A stretch of DNA of 57,557 bases from Flavonifractor sp. An112 (GCF_002161085.1 NZ_NFLU01000012.1:1-57557), one strand, 5' to 3'; shown: positions 24,346 to 33,066, counted from the first letter of the stretch. The notes: a model not told the origin generated them from the sequence alone. Translations and numbers: made by a program.

Positions 24346-25215
24346 TTATTTTTCCAGCGCTTTTGTTACGGTAACAGCCCGGGCGCCGGGGCCGATATGG
24401 CAGGCCACCGACAGAGACAGCGGGTCCATATGGATGGGATAACCGGGGAAAATAGCCTCCAGCTCTTCCAGCCACTCCTGGGCGTCGGCCCGGTCGCCGG
24501 TGTAGGCGGCGGCGATGTGGAGCTGCTCCGGACCGGAGAGCCCGGCAAACTCAGTCTCCATGGTGTGGTGGATGGCGTCGATCATGGTCTTTTTGGCGGC
24601 CTTCCAGCCACGGACCTTGGCGAAGGAGTCCAGCTTCTCGCCCTTGATCCGCAGCACCGGCTTGATGCCCAGCACGGCGCCCAGAGCGGCGGCGGCGGGG
24701 GTGCAGCGGCCGCCCTTTTTCAGGTACTTCAGGGTGTCCACGGTGATGTAGATATCGGAGTCAAACTTGGTGCGCTCCAGATGGTCGTGGATCTCCTGGG
24801 CGGACTTGCCGGCCTGGGCCATTTCCAGAGCGTCCAGCACCGACTGGCGCTGGGTCACCGAGATGCGCTGGTTGTTGACCACAAACACCTTGCCCTCGTA
24901 GTCCTGGGCCAGCATCATGGCGGTCTCGCAGGAGCTGCTCAGGCCGCTGGACATGGGGATGTACACGATCTGGTCATAGTCCTGGAGGATCTTATCCCAC
25001 AGGTCGGTGACGTCGCCGGGGGAGGGCTGGGTGGTCTTGACGTCGGCGTCCTGAGCCAGACGCTCATAGAACTGCTCCTGAGAGAGGGTGATGTCCTCCA
25101 GGAAGAGCTCGTCGTTGATATAGAAAGGCATGGGCAGAACAAAAATACCCAGTTCCTTGCCCTGAGCCTGGGTGATGCCGCTGTTGCTGTCAGTGGCAAT
25201 GGCGATCTTACTCAT
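24346..25215 (-). CDS. DegV family fatty-acid-binding protein (second)
   Basis: 289 residues starting MSKIAIATDSNSGITQAQ. Lipid-site landmarks are VKTTQPSPGDV, PMSSGLSSSCETA, YLKKGGRCTPAAA and the C-terminal LSLSVACHIGPGARAVTV. It is only distantly similar to the DegV at 10557, so the two probably prefer different fatty acids. GAGGT lies five bases before the ATG; an in-frame ATG at 25227 is part of that Shine-Dalgarno site. It follows a MarR gene in an operon, which suggests lipid-responsive control. Confidence 0.92.
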   Translation of the reverse strand: MSKIAIATDSNSGITQAQGKELGIFVLPMPFYINDELFLEDITLSQEQFYERLAQDADVKTTQPSPGDVTDLWDKILQDYDQIVYIPMSSGLSSSCETAMMLAQDYEGKVFVVNNQRISVTQRQSVLDALEMAQAGKSAQEIHDHLERTKFDSDIYITVDTLKYLKKGGRCTPAAAALGAVLGIKPVLRIKGEKLDSFAKVRGWKAAKKTMIDAIHHTMETEFAGLSGPEQLHIAAAYTGDRADAQEWLEELEAIFPGYPIHMDPLSLSVACHIGPGARAVTVTKALEK

Positions 25216-25239
25216 AACGTACCTCATTTCATCAGATCT

Positions 25240-25707
25240 TTATGGTTGTGACTCCGCCGGAGCCTGGGCTCCGCCGCGGAAGAAAGCGGTCAGTTTTTCC
25301 ATACCCCGCGCCAGGGCGGAGGCCTCCTGATCGGTCAGGGCGGACAGCATCCGGTCGGTCAGACGGCGGTGAAAGGCCCGGTGCCGCTCGCTGGCGGCCC
25401 GGCCCAGCTGGGTGGGCAGCAGGCGCACCGCCCGCCGGTCCTTCTCGTCCCGGCGGCGGACCAGATAGCCCTTCTTCTCCAGCAGTCCCACGGCGCAGGT
25501 CAGGGTACCCGCCGGCATCTGCCGGGCGGAGGCAATGGCGGTGGAGCGGTTGTCGCCCCCCTCGTCCACGGTGCGGCAGATGGCGTCAATGAGCTGTACC
25601 TCCCGCAGGGACAGGTCCCCTGCCGCCAGGGTGGCCTCCTCCCGCTTCAGGATGTCGCCAAAGACGTCGGAAAGAAAATGGTTGATGATTTCGCTGGAAT
25701 ACTCCAC
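25240..25707 (-). CDS. MarR-family transcriptional regulator
   Basis: 155 residues. The winged helix is seen in QLIDAICRTV, STAIASARQMPAGTLTCAVGLL (recognition helix) and the wing KKGYLVRRRDEKDRRAVRLLPT. The start is GTG, six bases after AGGGAGG. It precedes the second degV by 24 bases. Upstream of its promoter is the palindrome TTTGACAGTCAAA, which has the form of FabT-type fatty-acid regulator boxes, so it may be a FabT-like autoregulator of lipid genes. That assignment is an inference from the site and the neighbour. Confidence 0.85.
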   Translation of the reverse strand: MEYSSEIINHFLSDVFGDILKREEATLAAGDLSLREVQLIDAICRTVDEGGDNRSTAIASARQMPAGTLTCAVGLLEKKGYLVRRRDEKDRRAVRLLPTQLGRAASERHRAFHRRLTDRMLSALTDQEASALARGMEKLTAFFRGGAQAPAESQP

Positions 25708-25745
25708 TGAGGGCCTCCCTTCTGCGTGGCTTGTTTCGCAACTGA

Positions 25746-25773
25746 ATTATACCGGATTGTAGAAAAATGTCAA
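25746..25773 (-). promoter_or_regulatory. Sigma-A promoter of marR-degV
   Basis: On the minus strand, TTGACA, 16 bases, TATAAT, both boxes perfect. Confidence 0.85.
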
Positions 25774-25781
25774 GGGAATCC

Positions 25782-25794
25782 TTTGACAGTCAAA
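25782..25794. promoter_or_regulatory. FabT-like palindrome TTTGACAGTCAAA
   Basis: TTTGA-N3-TCAAA, a perfect dyad ending nine bases upstream of the -35 box of marR. The form equals the core of FabT operators known from streptococci and lactococci. Confidence 0.5.
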
Positions 25795-25902
25795 ATAATT
25801 TCCACCGCCGGTGAGATTTGGGACAAGGCATACCCGGAGGAATGGGCGCATAGGGTAGAAGGGACCGAAAGGATCCCACATTACAGATGAGGATGGTGCG
25901 AT

Positions 25903-27063
25903 ATGAAAGGGCCGATCTTATGGAAACGACTGTTCCGCCGGAGTGCCGCTTTGTTCCTGGCCACCCTGGCGGTGTGGCTGCTGCTTCTGTGCGGCGGAGG
26001 CGCGGGGGCGCTGCAAAGCCTGGGGGAGAGCGGCGCCTTTGTGTCCACCGCTCTGGCGGCGGAACTGGGCAAGACAGGGGGCGACACCCTGGACAAACTG
26101 GACGGCTGGGACCGGCTGGCGGTGGGCCAGTCCCTGCTGCTGGCAGGCAATCAGGAGGCGGTGGCCCAGCATCTGGGACAAGAGGTGCCGGAGGAAATAC
26201 AACTGCCGGCGGGACAGCCTGCTCAGGATCACGACGACCTGGTGGAGGAGCCCCAGACCACCACCGCCCCCTCGGATATCATCGCCCGCACCCTGATCCC
26301 TACCAGCCCGGAGGGTTACGACGTGGCGGGTGGCCTGTATCTCTATAACCGCACCGGGGAGTCCGTGGATCTGGCGGCGGCGGCCCAGGCGTCGGTGAAC
26401 ATCACCCTGCCCGCCGAGGGACCTCAGATCCTTATCATCCATACCCACACCACCGAGGCATACACCCCAGACGGCACCGACGTGTATACCCCCGACGGCG
26501 GGGTGGCCCGCACCCTGGAGGAGGAGGACAATATGCTGCGGGTGGGGGACGAGATGGAGCGGGTGTTCACCGAGATGGGCCTGTCGGTCATTCACGACCG
26601 CACCGTCCACGACTACCCCCAGTACAACGGGGCCTATACCCGCTCCGCCCAGACGGTGCAGGACTATCTGGAGCAATATCCCTCCATCAAGATTGTGCTG
26701 GACGTCCACCGGGATGCCCTGGCGGGGGAGGACGGCACGGTGTACAAGGCGGTGACGGTCATCGACGGGGTGGATACCGCCCAGGTGATGCTGGTTATCG
26801 GCCATGGTCAGGACGGCAGCAACCCCCACTGGATGGAGAATCTGGCCCTGGCCTGCAAGATCCAGAGCAGCATGAATACCCTCTATCCCACCCTGGCCCG
26901 GCCCATGACCTTCCGCTCCTCTAGCTACAATCAGGAGCTGTCCACCGGCTCCCTGCTGGTGGAGGTGGGCACCCACGGCAACACCCTCCAGGAGGCCCTG
27001 TCCGCCGCCCGGCTCTTCGCCCGCTCCGCCGGTCAGGTGCTGCTGGGCTTGAAGGAGCAATGA
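25903..27063 (+). CDS. spoIIP: Stage II sporulation protein P
   Basis: 386 residues. One N-terminal transmembrane helix (about 12-31) and an amidase/endopeptidase domain outside: HTHTTEAY (zinc His180 and His182 region), EEEDNMLRVGDEM, YNGAYTRS, LDVHRDAL, GHGQDGSNPHW, and LLVEVGTHGNTLQEA. SpoIIP cleaves peptidoglycan with SpoIID during engulfment of the forespore, so the organism carries sporulation genes. The ATG lies about eleven bases after GAGG. I could not identify a convincing sigma-E promoter. Confidence 0.95.
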   Translation: MKGPILWKRLFRRSAALFLATLAVWLLLLCGGGAGALQSLGESGAFVSTALAAELGKTGGDTLDKLDGWDRLAVGQSLLLAGNQEAVAQHLGQEVPEEIQLPAGQPAQDHDDLVEEPQTTTAPSDIIARTLIPTSPEGYDVAGGLYLYNRTGESVDLAAAAQASVNITLPAEGPQILIIHTHTTEAYTPDGTDVYTPDGGVARTLEEEDNMLRVGDEMERVFTEMGLSVIHDRTVHDYPQYNGAYTRSAQTVQDYLEQYPSIKIVLDVHRDALAGEDGTVYKAVTVIDGVDTAQVMLVIGHGQDGSNPHWMENLALACKIQSSMNTLYPTLARPMTFRSSSYNQELSTGSLLVEVGTHGNTLQEALSAARLFARSAGQVLLGLKEQ

Positions 27064-27064
27064 C

Positions 27065-27094
27065 AAAAAAGCACGCCCTCGGGCGTGCTTTTTT
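27065..27094 (+). terminator. Terminator of spoIIP
   Basis: AAAAAAGCACGCCC, loop TC, GGGCGTGCTTTTTT. Confidence 0.9.
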
Positions 27095-27118
27095 GCGTCT
27101 CCAGCCGGCAAAGAAGAA

Positions 27119-27147
27119 TTGCCCTTTTCCGAAAAATCACATATAAT
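27119..27147 (+). promoter_or_regulatory. Sigma-A promoter of the YmdB gene
   Basis: TTGCCC, 17 bases, TATAAT. Confidence 0.75.
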
Positions 27148-27183
27148 AGAACCACTGCGTAAAAACACAGAGGGAGGCAGACT

Positions 27184-27966
27184 ATGATCTTAAACGTGCT
27201 GGCGGTAGGTGATGTGGTGGGCGAGAGCGGCGTGGAGTACCTGAACCGTCACCTCCGCAGCCTGAAGAAGCTCCATGAGGTCCACTTCACTGTGGTCAAT
27301 GGGGAGAACGCCTCCGGCGTGGGCATCCTGCCCCGGCAGGCCCGGGACATCTTCGACGCCGGGGCCGACGTGATCACTTTGGGCAACCACACCTGGAACC
27401 GCATCCAGATCGCCGACTTTCTGGAGGACGACCGCTATACCCTGCGGCCCGCCAACTACACCAACCGGGTGCCCGGCCGGGGCTGGGGGGTGTACGACGG
27501 CCCCAAGGGCCTGCGGATCGGCGTGATGAACCTCATCGGCCGGTGCGAGATGGACAGCAACTTTGAAAACCCCTTCACCACTGCCGACAAGGTGCTGAAA
27601 CGGATGGAAGGGGTGGACGTGGTACTGGTGGATTTCCACGCCGAGGCCACCAGCGAGAAGGGCGCCATGGGCTACTACCTGGACGGACGGGTCCAGGCCC
27701 TGTGGGGCACCCACACCCATGTGCCCACCGCCGACACCCAGGTGCTCCCCAAGGGGCTGGGCTTCGTCACCGACCTGGGCATGACCGGCCCCGCCCGCAG
27801 CGTGCTGGGCATCCGGCCCGACCAGGCCATCAACCGCTTTCTGGGTGGCCTGCCCCGGCGGTTTGAGCAGGCGGACGGGCCCTGTAAGCTGGAGAGCGTC
27901 CTCTTCTCCATCGATACCGACGCCCGCAAGTGCGTGGGTGTGGAGCGGCTGGACCTGCGGGACTGA
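27184..27966 (+). CDS. ymdB: YmdB-like metallophosphoesterase
   Basis: 260 residues, full family length. Metal ligands are in AVGDVVGESG, VVNGENASGVG, TLGNHTWN, DFHAEATSEK and GTHTHVPTADTQ; DLGMTGPARSVLGI is the family hallmark. The B. subtilis member is a 2',3'-cyclic nucleotide phosphodiesterase needed for a normal biofilm/motility switch. SD AGGGAGGC precedes the ATG. It is probably monocistronic, with a hairpin-rich spacer after it. Confidence 0.93.
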   Translation: MILNVLAVGDVVGESGVEYLNRHLRSLKKLHEVHFTVVNGENASGVGILPRQARDIFDAGADVITLGNHTWNRIQIADFLEDDRYTLRPANYTNRVPGRGWGVYDGPKGLRIGVMNLIGRCEMDSNFENPFTTADKVLKRMEGVDVVLVDFHAEATSEKGAMGYYLDGRVQALWGTHTHVPTADTQVLPKGLGFVTDLGMTGPARSVLGIRPDQAINRFLGGLPRRFEQADGPCKLESVLFSIDTDARKCVGVERLDLRD

Positions 27967-27981
27967 CCAAGCCTGCGGCTT

Positions 27982-28133
27982 TCAAAAAAGTGGCGCAGCC
28001 ACTTTTTTGAGGGGGAGGCAGCCCGCTGCGCGCAGACAAAGTCTGCACTTGCGTGCTGAGAAGTGTTTTCTCCGACGCACATGTCGCCGGAGAAAACGAG
28101 ATTATGATTTTTGTTCGCGCCTGCGGGCGCGAA
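27982..28133 (+). repeat. Hairpin array between ymdB and the nuclease operon
   Basis: Four perfect hairpins in tandem: TCAAAAAAGTGGC-GCA-complement (27982-28010), GCAGAC-AAA-GTCTGC (28032-28046), GTTTTCTCCG-N13-CGGAGAAAAC (28065-28097) and TTCGCGCC-TGCG-GGCGCGAA (28114-28133). The first may terminate ymdB. The others have no terminator function visible. The layout resembles the hairpin element after oppF and pgi, but the sequence is different. Confidence 0.6.
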
Positions 28134-28204
28134 CTCTGCGAGGCGCCTTTCTTACAGCGTTCTCTGCTTTTTCGTAATATCCTTTTGGAAAGGAACATAC
28201 ATTT

Positions 28205-29287
28205 ATGTTAACCATCATTCACGGGGCGGACTTCCATCTGGACGCCCCCTTTGCCGCCCTGCCCCCCGACAAGGCCAGGCAGCGGCGGGAGGAGCAGCGG
28301 CAGCTGCTGGACCGGCTGGCCGATCTGGCCCAGGAGGTGAGGGCCGACCTGGTGCTCCTCTCCGGCGATCTGCTGGACTCCAGCCAGACCTACCAGGAGA
28401 CGGTGGAGGCCCTCTCCCGCACCCTGGGCCAGATCCAGGCCCCGGTGTTCATCGCCCCGGGCAACCACGACTGTTACGGCCCCCGGTCGGTATACGCCAA
28501 CACCGTATGGCCTGACAACGTACACATCTTCTCCACCGTGTCGGTGGAGTCGGTGGCCCTGCCGGAGCTGGGCTGCACCGTCCACGGCGCGGCCTTCACC
28601 ACCCCCCAGGCCGACCGCTCCCCCCTCATGGGCTTTACCGTCCCCCGGGACGGGGGCATCCACCTGATGGCCCTCCACGGCGACGTGGACGGCAAGGGCC
28701 GCTACGGCCCCATCGATCCCGCCGACATCGCCGCCAGCGGCCTGACCTATCTGGCCCTGGGCCATATCCATGCCTGCTCCGGTTTGCAGAAGGCGGGGGA
28801 TACCTGGTGGGCCTACCCCGGCTGCCCCGAGGGCCGGGGTTTTGACGAGACGGGGGACAAGGGCGTGCTGGTGGTCACCGTGGGGGACGACCCCAGCGAT
28901 GTCACCGCCCGGTTCGTACCCCTGGCCGCCCGGCGGTATGAGATCGTGGAGGCCGACGTCACCGGGGCGGACACCGCCGCCCAGGCCCTGGAGGAGGTGC
29001 TGCCGGCGGAGCCCTGCGGCGACTGTTGCCGCATCCTGCTCACCGGCCAGCGGTCCTTTGGACCGCCTGATCTGGCGGCTCTCACCGCCCAGGCCCAACC
29101 ATACTACTACAGCGTCACCATCCGGGACCACACCAGACAGCTGCGGGACCTGTGGGAACGGGCGGGGGAGGACTCCCTCACCGGCCTGGTCCTCCGCCAG
29201 CTGAAGGCCCAGGGCGGACCGGAAGCCGAGCTGGCCGCCCGGTTTGCGTTGGCGGCGCTGGAAAACGGGGAGGACCCCTGCCCATGA
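28205..29287 (+). CDS. Metallophosphoesterase, YhaO/SbcD-like nuclease
   Basis: 360 residues. Mre11/SbcD-type phosphoesterase motifs are visible: HGADFHLDAPF, LLSGDLLDSS, APGNHDCYG, MALHGDVDG and LGHIHACSG. The C-terminal capping part is short (about 120 residues). It should be the nuclease partner of the AAA ATPase encoded next; the two overlap by four bases (ATGA). The pair is the Firmicutes YhaO-YhaN type rather than canonical SbcDC, and is expected to act on DNA ends near the membrane. Confidence 0.88.
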   Translation: MLTIIHGADFHLDAPFAALPPDKARQRREEQRQLLDRLADLAQEVRADLVLLSGDLLDSSQTYQETVEALSRTLGQIQAPVFIAPGNHDCYGPRSVYANTVWPDNVHIFSTVSVESVALPELGCTVHGAAFTTPQADRSPLMGFTVPRDGGIHLMALHGDVDGKGRYGPIDPADIAASGLTYLALGHIHACSGLQKAGDTWWAYPGCPEGRGFDETGDKGVLVVTVGDDPSDVTARFVPLAARRYEIVEADVTGADTAAQALEEVLPAEPCGDCCRILLTGQRSFGPPDLAALTAQAQPYYYSVTIRDHTRQLRDLWERAGEDSLTGLVLRQLKAQGGPEAELAARFALAALENGEDPCP

Positions 29288-31488
29288 AAATCATTCGTAT
29301 GAAAGCCACCTTCGGCGGCCTGGACCACCGGGAGCTGGAGCTGAAGGAGGGGCTGAATATCATCGAGGCCCCCAACGAGGGGGGCAAGTCCACCTGGTCG
29401 GCCTTCCTGCGGGCCATGCTCTACGGCATCAACACCAAGGAACGGGACAAGCAGGGCTACATCGCCGAAAAGAACCGCTACCAGCCCTGGAACGGCGGGG
29501 CCATGGAGGGCGTGGTGGAGCTGGAGTGGAAGGGGGAGCAGATCACCCTTCGCCGTGGCCCCAAGGGCAACACCCCCTTCGGCAAGTTTGAGGCGGTGTA
29601 TACCGACACCGGGGAGCCGGTGGGATACCTCACCGCCGATAACGTGGGGGAGACCCTCATCGGCGCGCCCAGAGAGGTCTTTGAGCGCTCCGCCTTTGTG
29701 GGCCAGGGAGGGGCGGCTATTGACGGCGCACCCGCCCTGGAGGCCCGTATCGCCGCCCTGGCCTCCAGCGGAGAGGAGGACGTGTCCTACTCCCAGGTGG
29801 AACGCCGCCTGCGGGACTGGCTCAACCGCCGCAAGCACAACAAGACCGGACTCATCCCCAAGCTGGAGGAGGAGCTGGCCGGCAACGACGAGATCGCGGG
29901 CCGTCAGGCCAAGGCCTTCCGGCTGGCCCAGGAGGCCCGCCGGGAGATGGACAAGCTCCAGACCGAGCACAAGCGCCTTCAGGCCGAGCGGGACGCCCAC
30001 CTGGCCCGGGCTATGGCTGCCCGCCGTCAGCGGTGGGAGGAGGCCCAGAGCGCTCTGGAGACGGCCAGGGGACAGGTGGACACCATCGAAGCGGAACTTA
30101 ACCGCTATGGCACGCCTCCCGACAAGGCCACCCTGCAGAAGGCCCAGGGGGAACTGAACCAGCTCAACGCCCTCCACACCAGCCGCAAGCAGGCGGAGGA
30201 GCGGTTGGAGCAGGCCAAGGCCCAGGAGGCGGAAGCTGCCGCCGCCGCGGTGGACCCCCTGTTCCCCGACATGACCCCCGACCAGGCCTGGGAGCAGGCC
30301 AGCGCCGACGCTCAAACAGCGGGGGAGGTCCCCCGCTGCGGCGGACTGTATGCCGGGGGCGCCGTTGCCCTGGCGCTGGCCGCCGGGTCCCTGGTGCTGG
30401 CCTTTACCGGCGTGCTGCCTGCCCTGTGGATGGGCGGCGCTGCCTGCGGCGTGCTGGCCGTGGCGGGTGTGGGCCTGTTTGTGTCGGCCGCCCTGCGGAA
30501 AAAGCAGGCCGGGACTCTGGCGGCGGAGCTGCTGGAGCGCTATGAGGCGGAGGACCCCCAGGGTATCCTGAACCGGGCCAGCGCCTACCGGGAGGCCTGT
30601 GTGGTGGCCGGACAGGCCGCCAAACAGCGGGAGGAGGCCCAGCAGGCTCTGGACGCCCTGCTGGCCCAGGACGAGAACACCCGCAAGGCCCTGCTGGAGC
30701 TGGTCCACCCCTTTGCCCCCACGGTAAAGGACACCTTCGGCGTGTCGGCGGCCATCTCCCGTGCCCTCCAGCTGGAGGAGCGGCTGGCCACCGCCCAGGT
30801 GAAGCTGGAGGGGGCGGAAAAGCTGGCCGCCAGCCTGCCCCGGCCCGAGCCGGTGGCGGCCGACCCCGGAGTGGAGCCCCGGTTTGACCCCGCCGGGACG
30901 GCGGCCCGGCTCAACGCGGCGGAGGGGGAGCTGTCCCGGCTCCGCAGCGGCCTGGCCATGGCCCAGGGCGAGCTGAACACCCTGGGCGATCCGGCGGAGC
31001 TGGAGCTGCGGCAGGAGGAGGCCCGGGAGGAGCTGGAGCGGCGGCAGACCGAGCACGCCGCTCTGGAGACCGCCCTCAAGGCCCTGGACGCCGCCCACGC
31101 CGGCCTTCAGGCCCGGTTCTCTCCCGCCCTCAACCATCTGGCGGGGGACTATCTGGCCAAGCTCACCGGCGGCAAGTACGACAAGGTGTCCCTCACCCGG
31201 CAGTTTGAGGCTCTGGCCGAGGAGGCCGGCGGCCTCCAGCCCCGGCGGGCCCTGGCCCTGTCCCAGGGAACGGCGGACCAGCTCTATCTGGCGGTGCGGC
31301 TGGCGGCCTGCAAGCTGGTGCTGCCTCAGGAGGAGCCCTGCCCCCTGGTGCTGGACGACGCCCTGGCCAACTTCGACGACAGCCGCGCGGCCCTGGCGCT
31401 GGAGTGCCTGGAGGAGCTGGGGGAGGAGCGGCAGATCCTGCTCTTCACCTGCCACAGCCGGGAAAGAGCCTGGCAGGAGGGCCGCTGA
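29284..31488 (+). CDS. YhaN-like AAA ATPase, SMC/Rad50-type
   Basis: 734 residues. The N-terminal ABC half has Walker A APNEGGKST. Coiled coils (about residues 190-330) lead to a central pair of hydrophobic helices (about 355-403: YAGGAVALALAAGSLVLAF, ALWMGGAACGVLAVAGVGL). A second coiled coil (about 405-610) leads to the C-terminal half with signature LALSQGTADQLYLA and Walker B PLVLDDALANFDD. The membrane hairpin where Rad50 has its zinc hook is characteristic of YhaN. It starts inside the stop of the nuclease gene. Confidence 0.88.
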   Translation: MKIIRMKATFGGLDHRELELKEGLNIIEAPNEGGKSTWSAFLRAMLYGINTKERDKQGYIAEKNRYQPWNGGAMEGVVELEWKGEQITLRRGPKGNTPFGKFEAVYTDTGEPVGYLTADNVGETLIGAPREVFERSAFVGQGGAAIDGAPALEARIAALASSGEEDVSYSQVERRLRDWLNRRKHNKTGLIPKLEEELAGNDEIAGRQAKAFRLAQEARREMDKLQTEHKRLQAERDAHLARAMAARRQRWEEAQSALETARGQVDTIEAELNRYGTPPDKATLQKAQGELNQLNALHTSRKQAEERLEQAKAQEAEAAAAAVDPLFPDMTPDQAWEQASADAQTAGEVPRCGGLYAGGAVALALAAGSLVLAFTGVLPALWMGGAACGVLAVAGVGLFVSAALRKKQAGTLAAELLERYEAEDPQGILNRASAYREACVVAGQAAKQREEAQQALDALLAQDENTRKALLELVHPFAPTVKDTFGVSAAISRALQLEERLATAQVKLEGAEKLAASLPRPEPVAADPGVEPRFDPAGTAARLNAAEGELSRLRSGLAMAQGELNTLGDPAELELRQEEAREELERRQTEHAALETALKALDAAHAGLQARFSPALNHLAGDYLAKLTGGKYDKVSLTRQFEALAEEAGGLQPRRALALSQGTADQLYLAVRLAACKLVLPQEEPCPLVLDDALANFDDSRAALALECLEELGEERQILLFTCHSRERAWQEGR

Positions 31489-31500
31489 CGCGAATTTCCC

Positions 31501-31529
31501 TTGCAATCGGGGGAAAATCGGGCTATAAT
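31501..31529 (+). promoter_or_regulatory. Sigma-A promoter of lepB
   Basis: TTGCAA, 17 bases, TATAAT, beginning 13 bases after the YhaN-like gene. Confidence 0.8.
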
Positions 31530-31561
31530 TTGCATATTCCAAGCATATGGAGCTGATGGCA

Positions 31562-32155
31562 TTGGCAAAAGAAAAGACCCAGGAGCAGGAGCTGGAGGGG
31601 AAGGACGCCCTGAAGGTGGACCTCTACTTCTGGTTACAGGCCCTGGTGATGGTGCTGGTGGCCCTGATCCTCATCTTCACCTTCGTGGGGCGCATCATCG
31701 GCGTGGTGGGCTCCTCCATGTATCCCACCCTCCACGACGGGGACCTGCTGCTGTTACAGAGCATCGGTTATACCCCCAAGCAGGGAGACGTAGTGGTGCT
31801 CACCAAGGAATTTGACGCCTCCGAGGGCCCCATCGTCAAGCGGGTCATCGCCACCGGCGGTCAGCACGTGGTCATCGACTACGACGCGGGCACCGTCACC
31901 GTGGACGGCGAAGTGCTGGACGAGCCCTATATCAATCCGGAGGAGGTCATGCGCCAGCCCGGCGGGGAGACCCTCACCGACGTGGTGGTGCCCGAGGGCT
32001 CCATCTTCGTCATGGGCGACAACCGCAACCACTCCTCCGACAGCCGGGATGTGACCCTGGGCACGGTGGACGAGCGGTATGTGCTGGGCCGGGCCCTGTG
32101 GGTGATTCTGCCCTTCCAGGATTTCGGGCCCATCGCCCACGGCACGGAGGCATAA
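31562..32155 (+). CDS. lepB: Signal peptidase I
   Basis: About 197 residues. A cytoplasmic, charged N-terminus, one transmembrane helix (about 24-46), then the catalytic domain: Ser52 in GSSMYPTL, the general base Lys in GPIVKRVIATGG, and MGDNRNHSSDSRD. It removes signal peptides outside the membrane. The promoter leaves a leader of only about 25 bases. GGAG sits nine bases before a TTG at 31562, so I prefer that start. ATGs at 31547 and 31556 are in frame but have no or badly spaced Shine-Dalgarno sites. Confidence 0.92.
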   Translation: MAKEKTQEQELEGKDALKVDLYFWLQALVMVLVALILIFTFVGRIIGVVGSSMYPTLHDGDLLLLQSIGYTPKQGDVVVLTKEFDASEGPIVKRVIATGGQHVVIDYDAGTVTVDGEVLDEPYINPEEVMRQPGGETLTDVVVPEGSIFVMGDNRNHSSDSRDVTLGTVDERYVLGRALWVILPFQDFGPIAHGTEA

Positions 32156-32358
32156 ATGCAGAAAAAGGGCCTGTTGCAAAATAGCTGTTTTGCACAAGCC
32201 TGTCATTGCGAGCCAGTGCGCACACTGGCGTGGCAATCCGTTTCCTCGGCAAAAGGGGCGGATTCCCACGAAAAACGGCCGCCCACCGGGCGGCCGTTTT
32301 TCTCGGAATGACGGGTCTTTGTACGAGCTGCGCATTTTGCAACAGACCCTTTTTGCAT
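32156..32358. mobile_element. MITE-like palindromic element between convergent genes
   Basis: About 203 bases. Terminal inverted repeats (32156-32182 and 32334-32358, reading ATGCA, AAAAGGG and CTGTTGCAAAAT) enclose a second pair (TGTCATTGCGAG near 32201 and CTCGGAATGACG near 32303) and a third (CGTGGCAATCCG and CGGATTCCCACG). Two local hairpins (GCCAGTG-CGCA-CACTGGC and AAAAACGGCCGCCC-ACC-complement) sit inside. The GTCATTGCGAG core is a repeat found in many bacteria. There is no coding capacity; one hairpin doubles as a bidirectional terminator. Confidence 0.75.
32271..32301. terminator. Bidirectional terminator inside the MITE-like element
   Basis: AAAAACGGCCGCCC, loop ACC, GGGCGGCCGTTTTT. 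It serves lepB on plus and the GNAT gene on minus. Confidence 0.8.
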
Positions 32359-32361
32359 CTG

Positions 32362-33066
32362 TCAGAACAGCCAGAACAGCAGCTCCTCCGACAGGGTCAT
32401 GCCCACCTTGCGCTGGAGGGCCAGGGAGGGGCCGTTGTCGGTGAATACCTGGCCGTAGGGGTACTGTCCCTGCTCCATGCAAAAGACGGTCATGGCCAGC
32501 AGCAGGGCCTCTCCGATGCCCCGGCGGCGGTACTGGGGCAGCACCTCCAGCATCCCCATGGACCCCTCGATGTGGGTGGCGATAAACCCGGCGGGCTGCC
32601 CGTCCACAAAGGCCCCCAGCATCCCCCGGTGGATGGCGTCCTCCATGTAGGGCACCCCGCCGAAGGAGTGGCTGTAGTGTTCCTCCGCCCACACCGCCCA
32701 GCTGCGGTCCAGCCGCCGGATCTCCCCGCCGAAGGGTGGGACGGCGGGGGGCTGAGGGTTCAGCCAGGCCGACTGGCGGCAGATCTGTTCGGTCTGAAAG
32801 CCGAAGTGGGCGGCCAGGATGTCCTTGTACCACATCTGGTGGCCGGTCAGGATGGTACACCCCTCCATGAGGGGGAGCATCTCCTCCAGGACGGCGGGGG
32901 TTTCCGCGTCCACAAACCACACCTCGCTGGGGGGATCGTAGAGCAGTACCCCGTCCTCCCCCGCCCGGCGGACCTGGGCAGTCCCCCGGCGGAGCACCTC
33001 CAGCATATCCAGGTATAAAAGCCGGTTGCCCGTCAGCCGGGCCAGAGCAATCTCTTCCAATGTCAT
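32362..33066 (-). CDS. GNAT N-acetyltransferase
   Basis: 234 residues. The C-terminal GNAT core has MGMLEVLPQYRRRGIGEALLL (acetyl-CoA binding) and FTDNGPSLALQRKVGM. The N-terminal 100 residues (LLYDPPSEVWFVDAETP, LTGHQMWYKDIL) form a second, GNAT-like half without a clear binding motif. The substrate is unknown. Its ATG overlaps the histidine-kinase stop (ATGA, 33066-33063), and it is the last gene of the SprT-UPF0104-kinase operon. Confidence 0.82.
   Translation of the reverse strand: MTLEEIALARLTGNRLLYLDMLEVLRRGTAQVRRAGEDGVLLYDPPSEVWFVDAETPAVLEEMLPLMEGCTILTGHQMWYKDILAAHFGFQTEQICRQSAWLNPQPPAVPPFGGEIRRLDRSWAVWAEEHYSHSFGGVPYMEDAIHRGMLGAFVDGQPAGFIATHIEGSMGMLEVLPQYRRRGIGEALLLAMTVFCMEQGQYPYGQVFTDNGPSLALQRKVGMTLSEELLFWLF

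Noticed and set aside
25800-25902. Sigma-E or sigma-G promoter before spoIIP
   Set aside because: GCATA and CATAGGGTA occur 16 bases apart, but the -10 does not fit the sporulation sigma consensus well enough to call.
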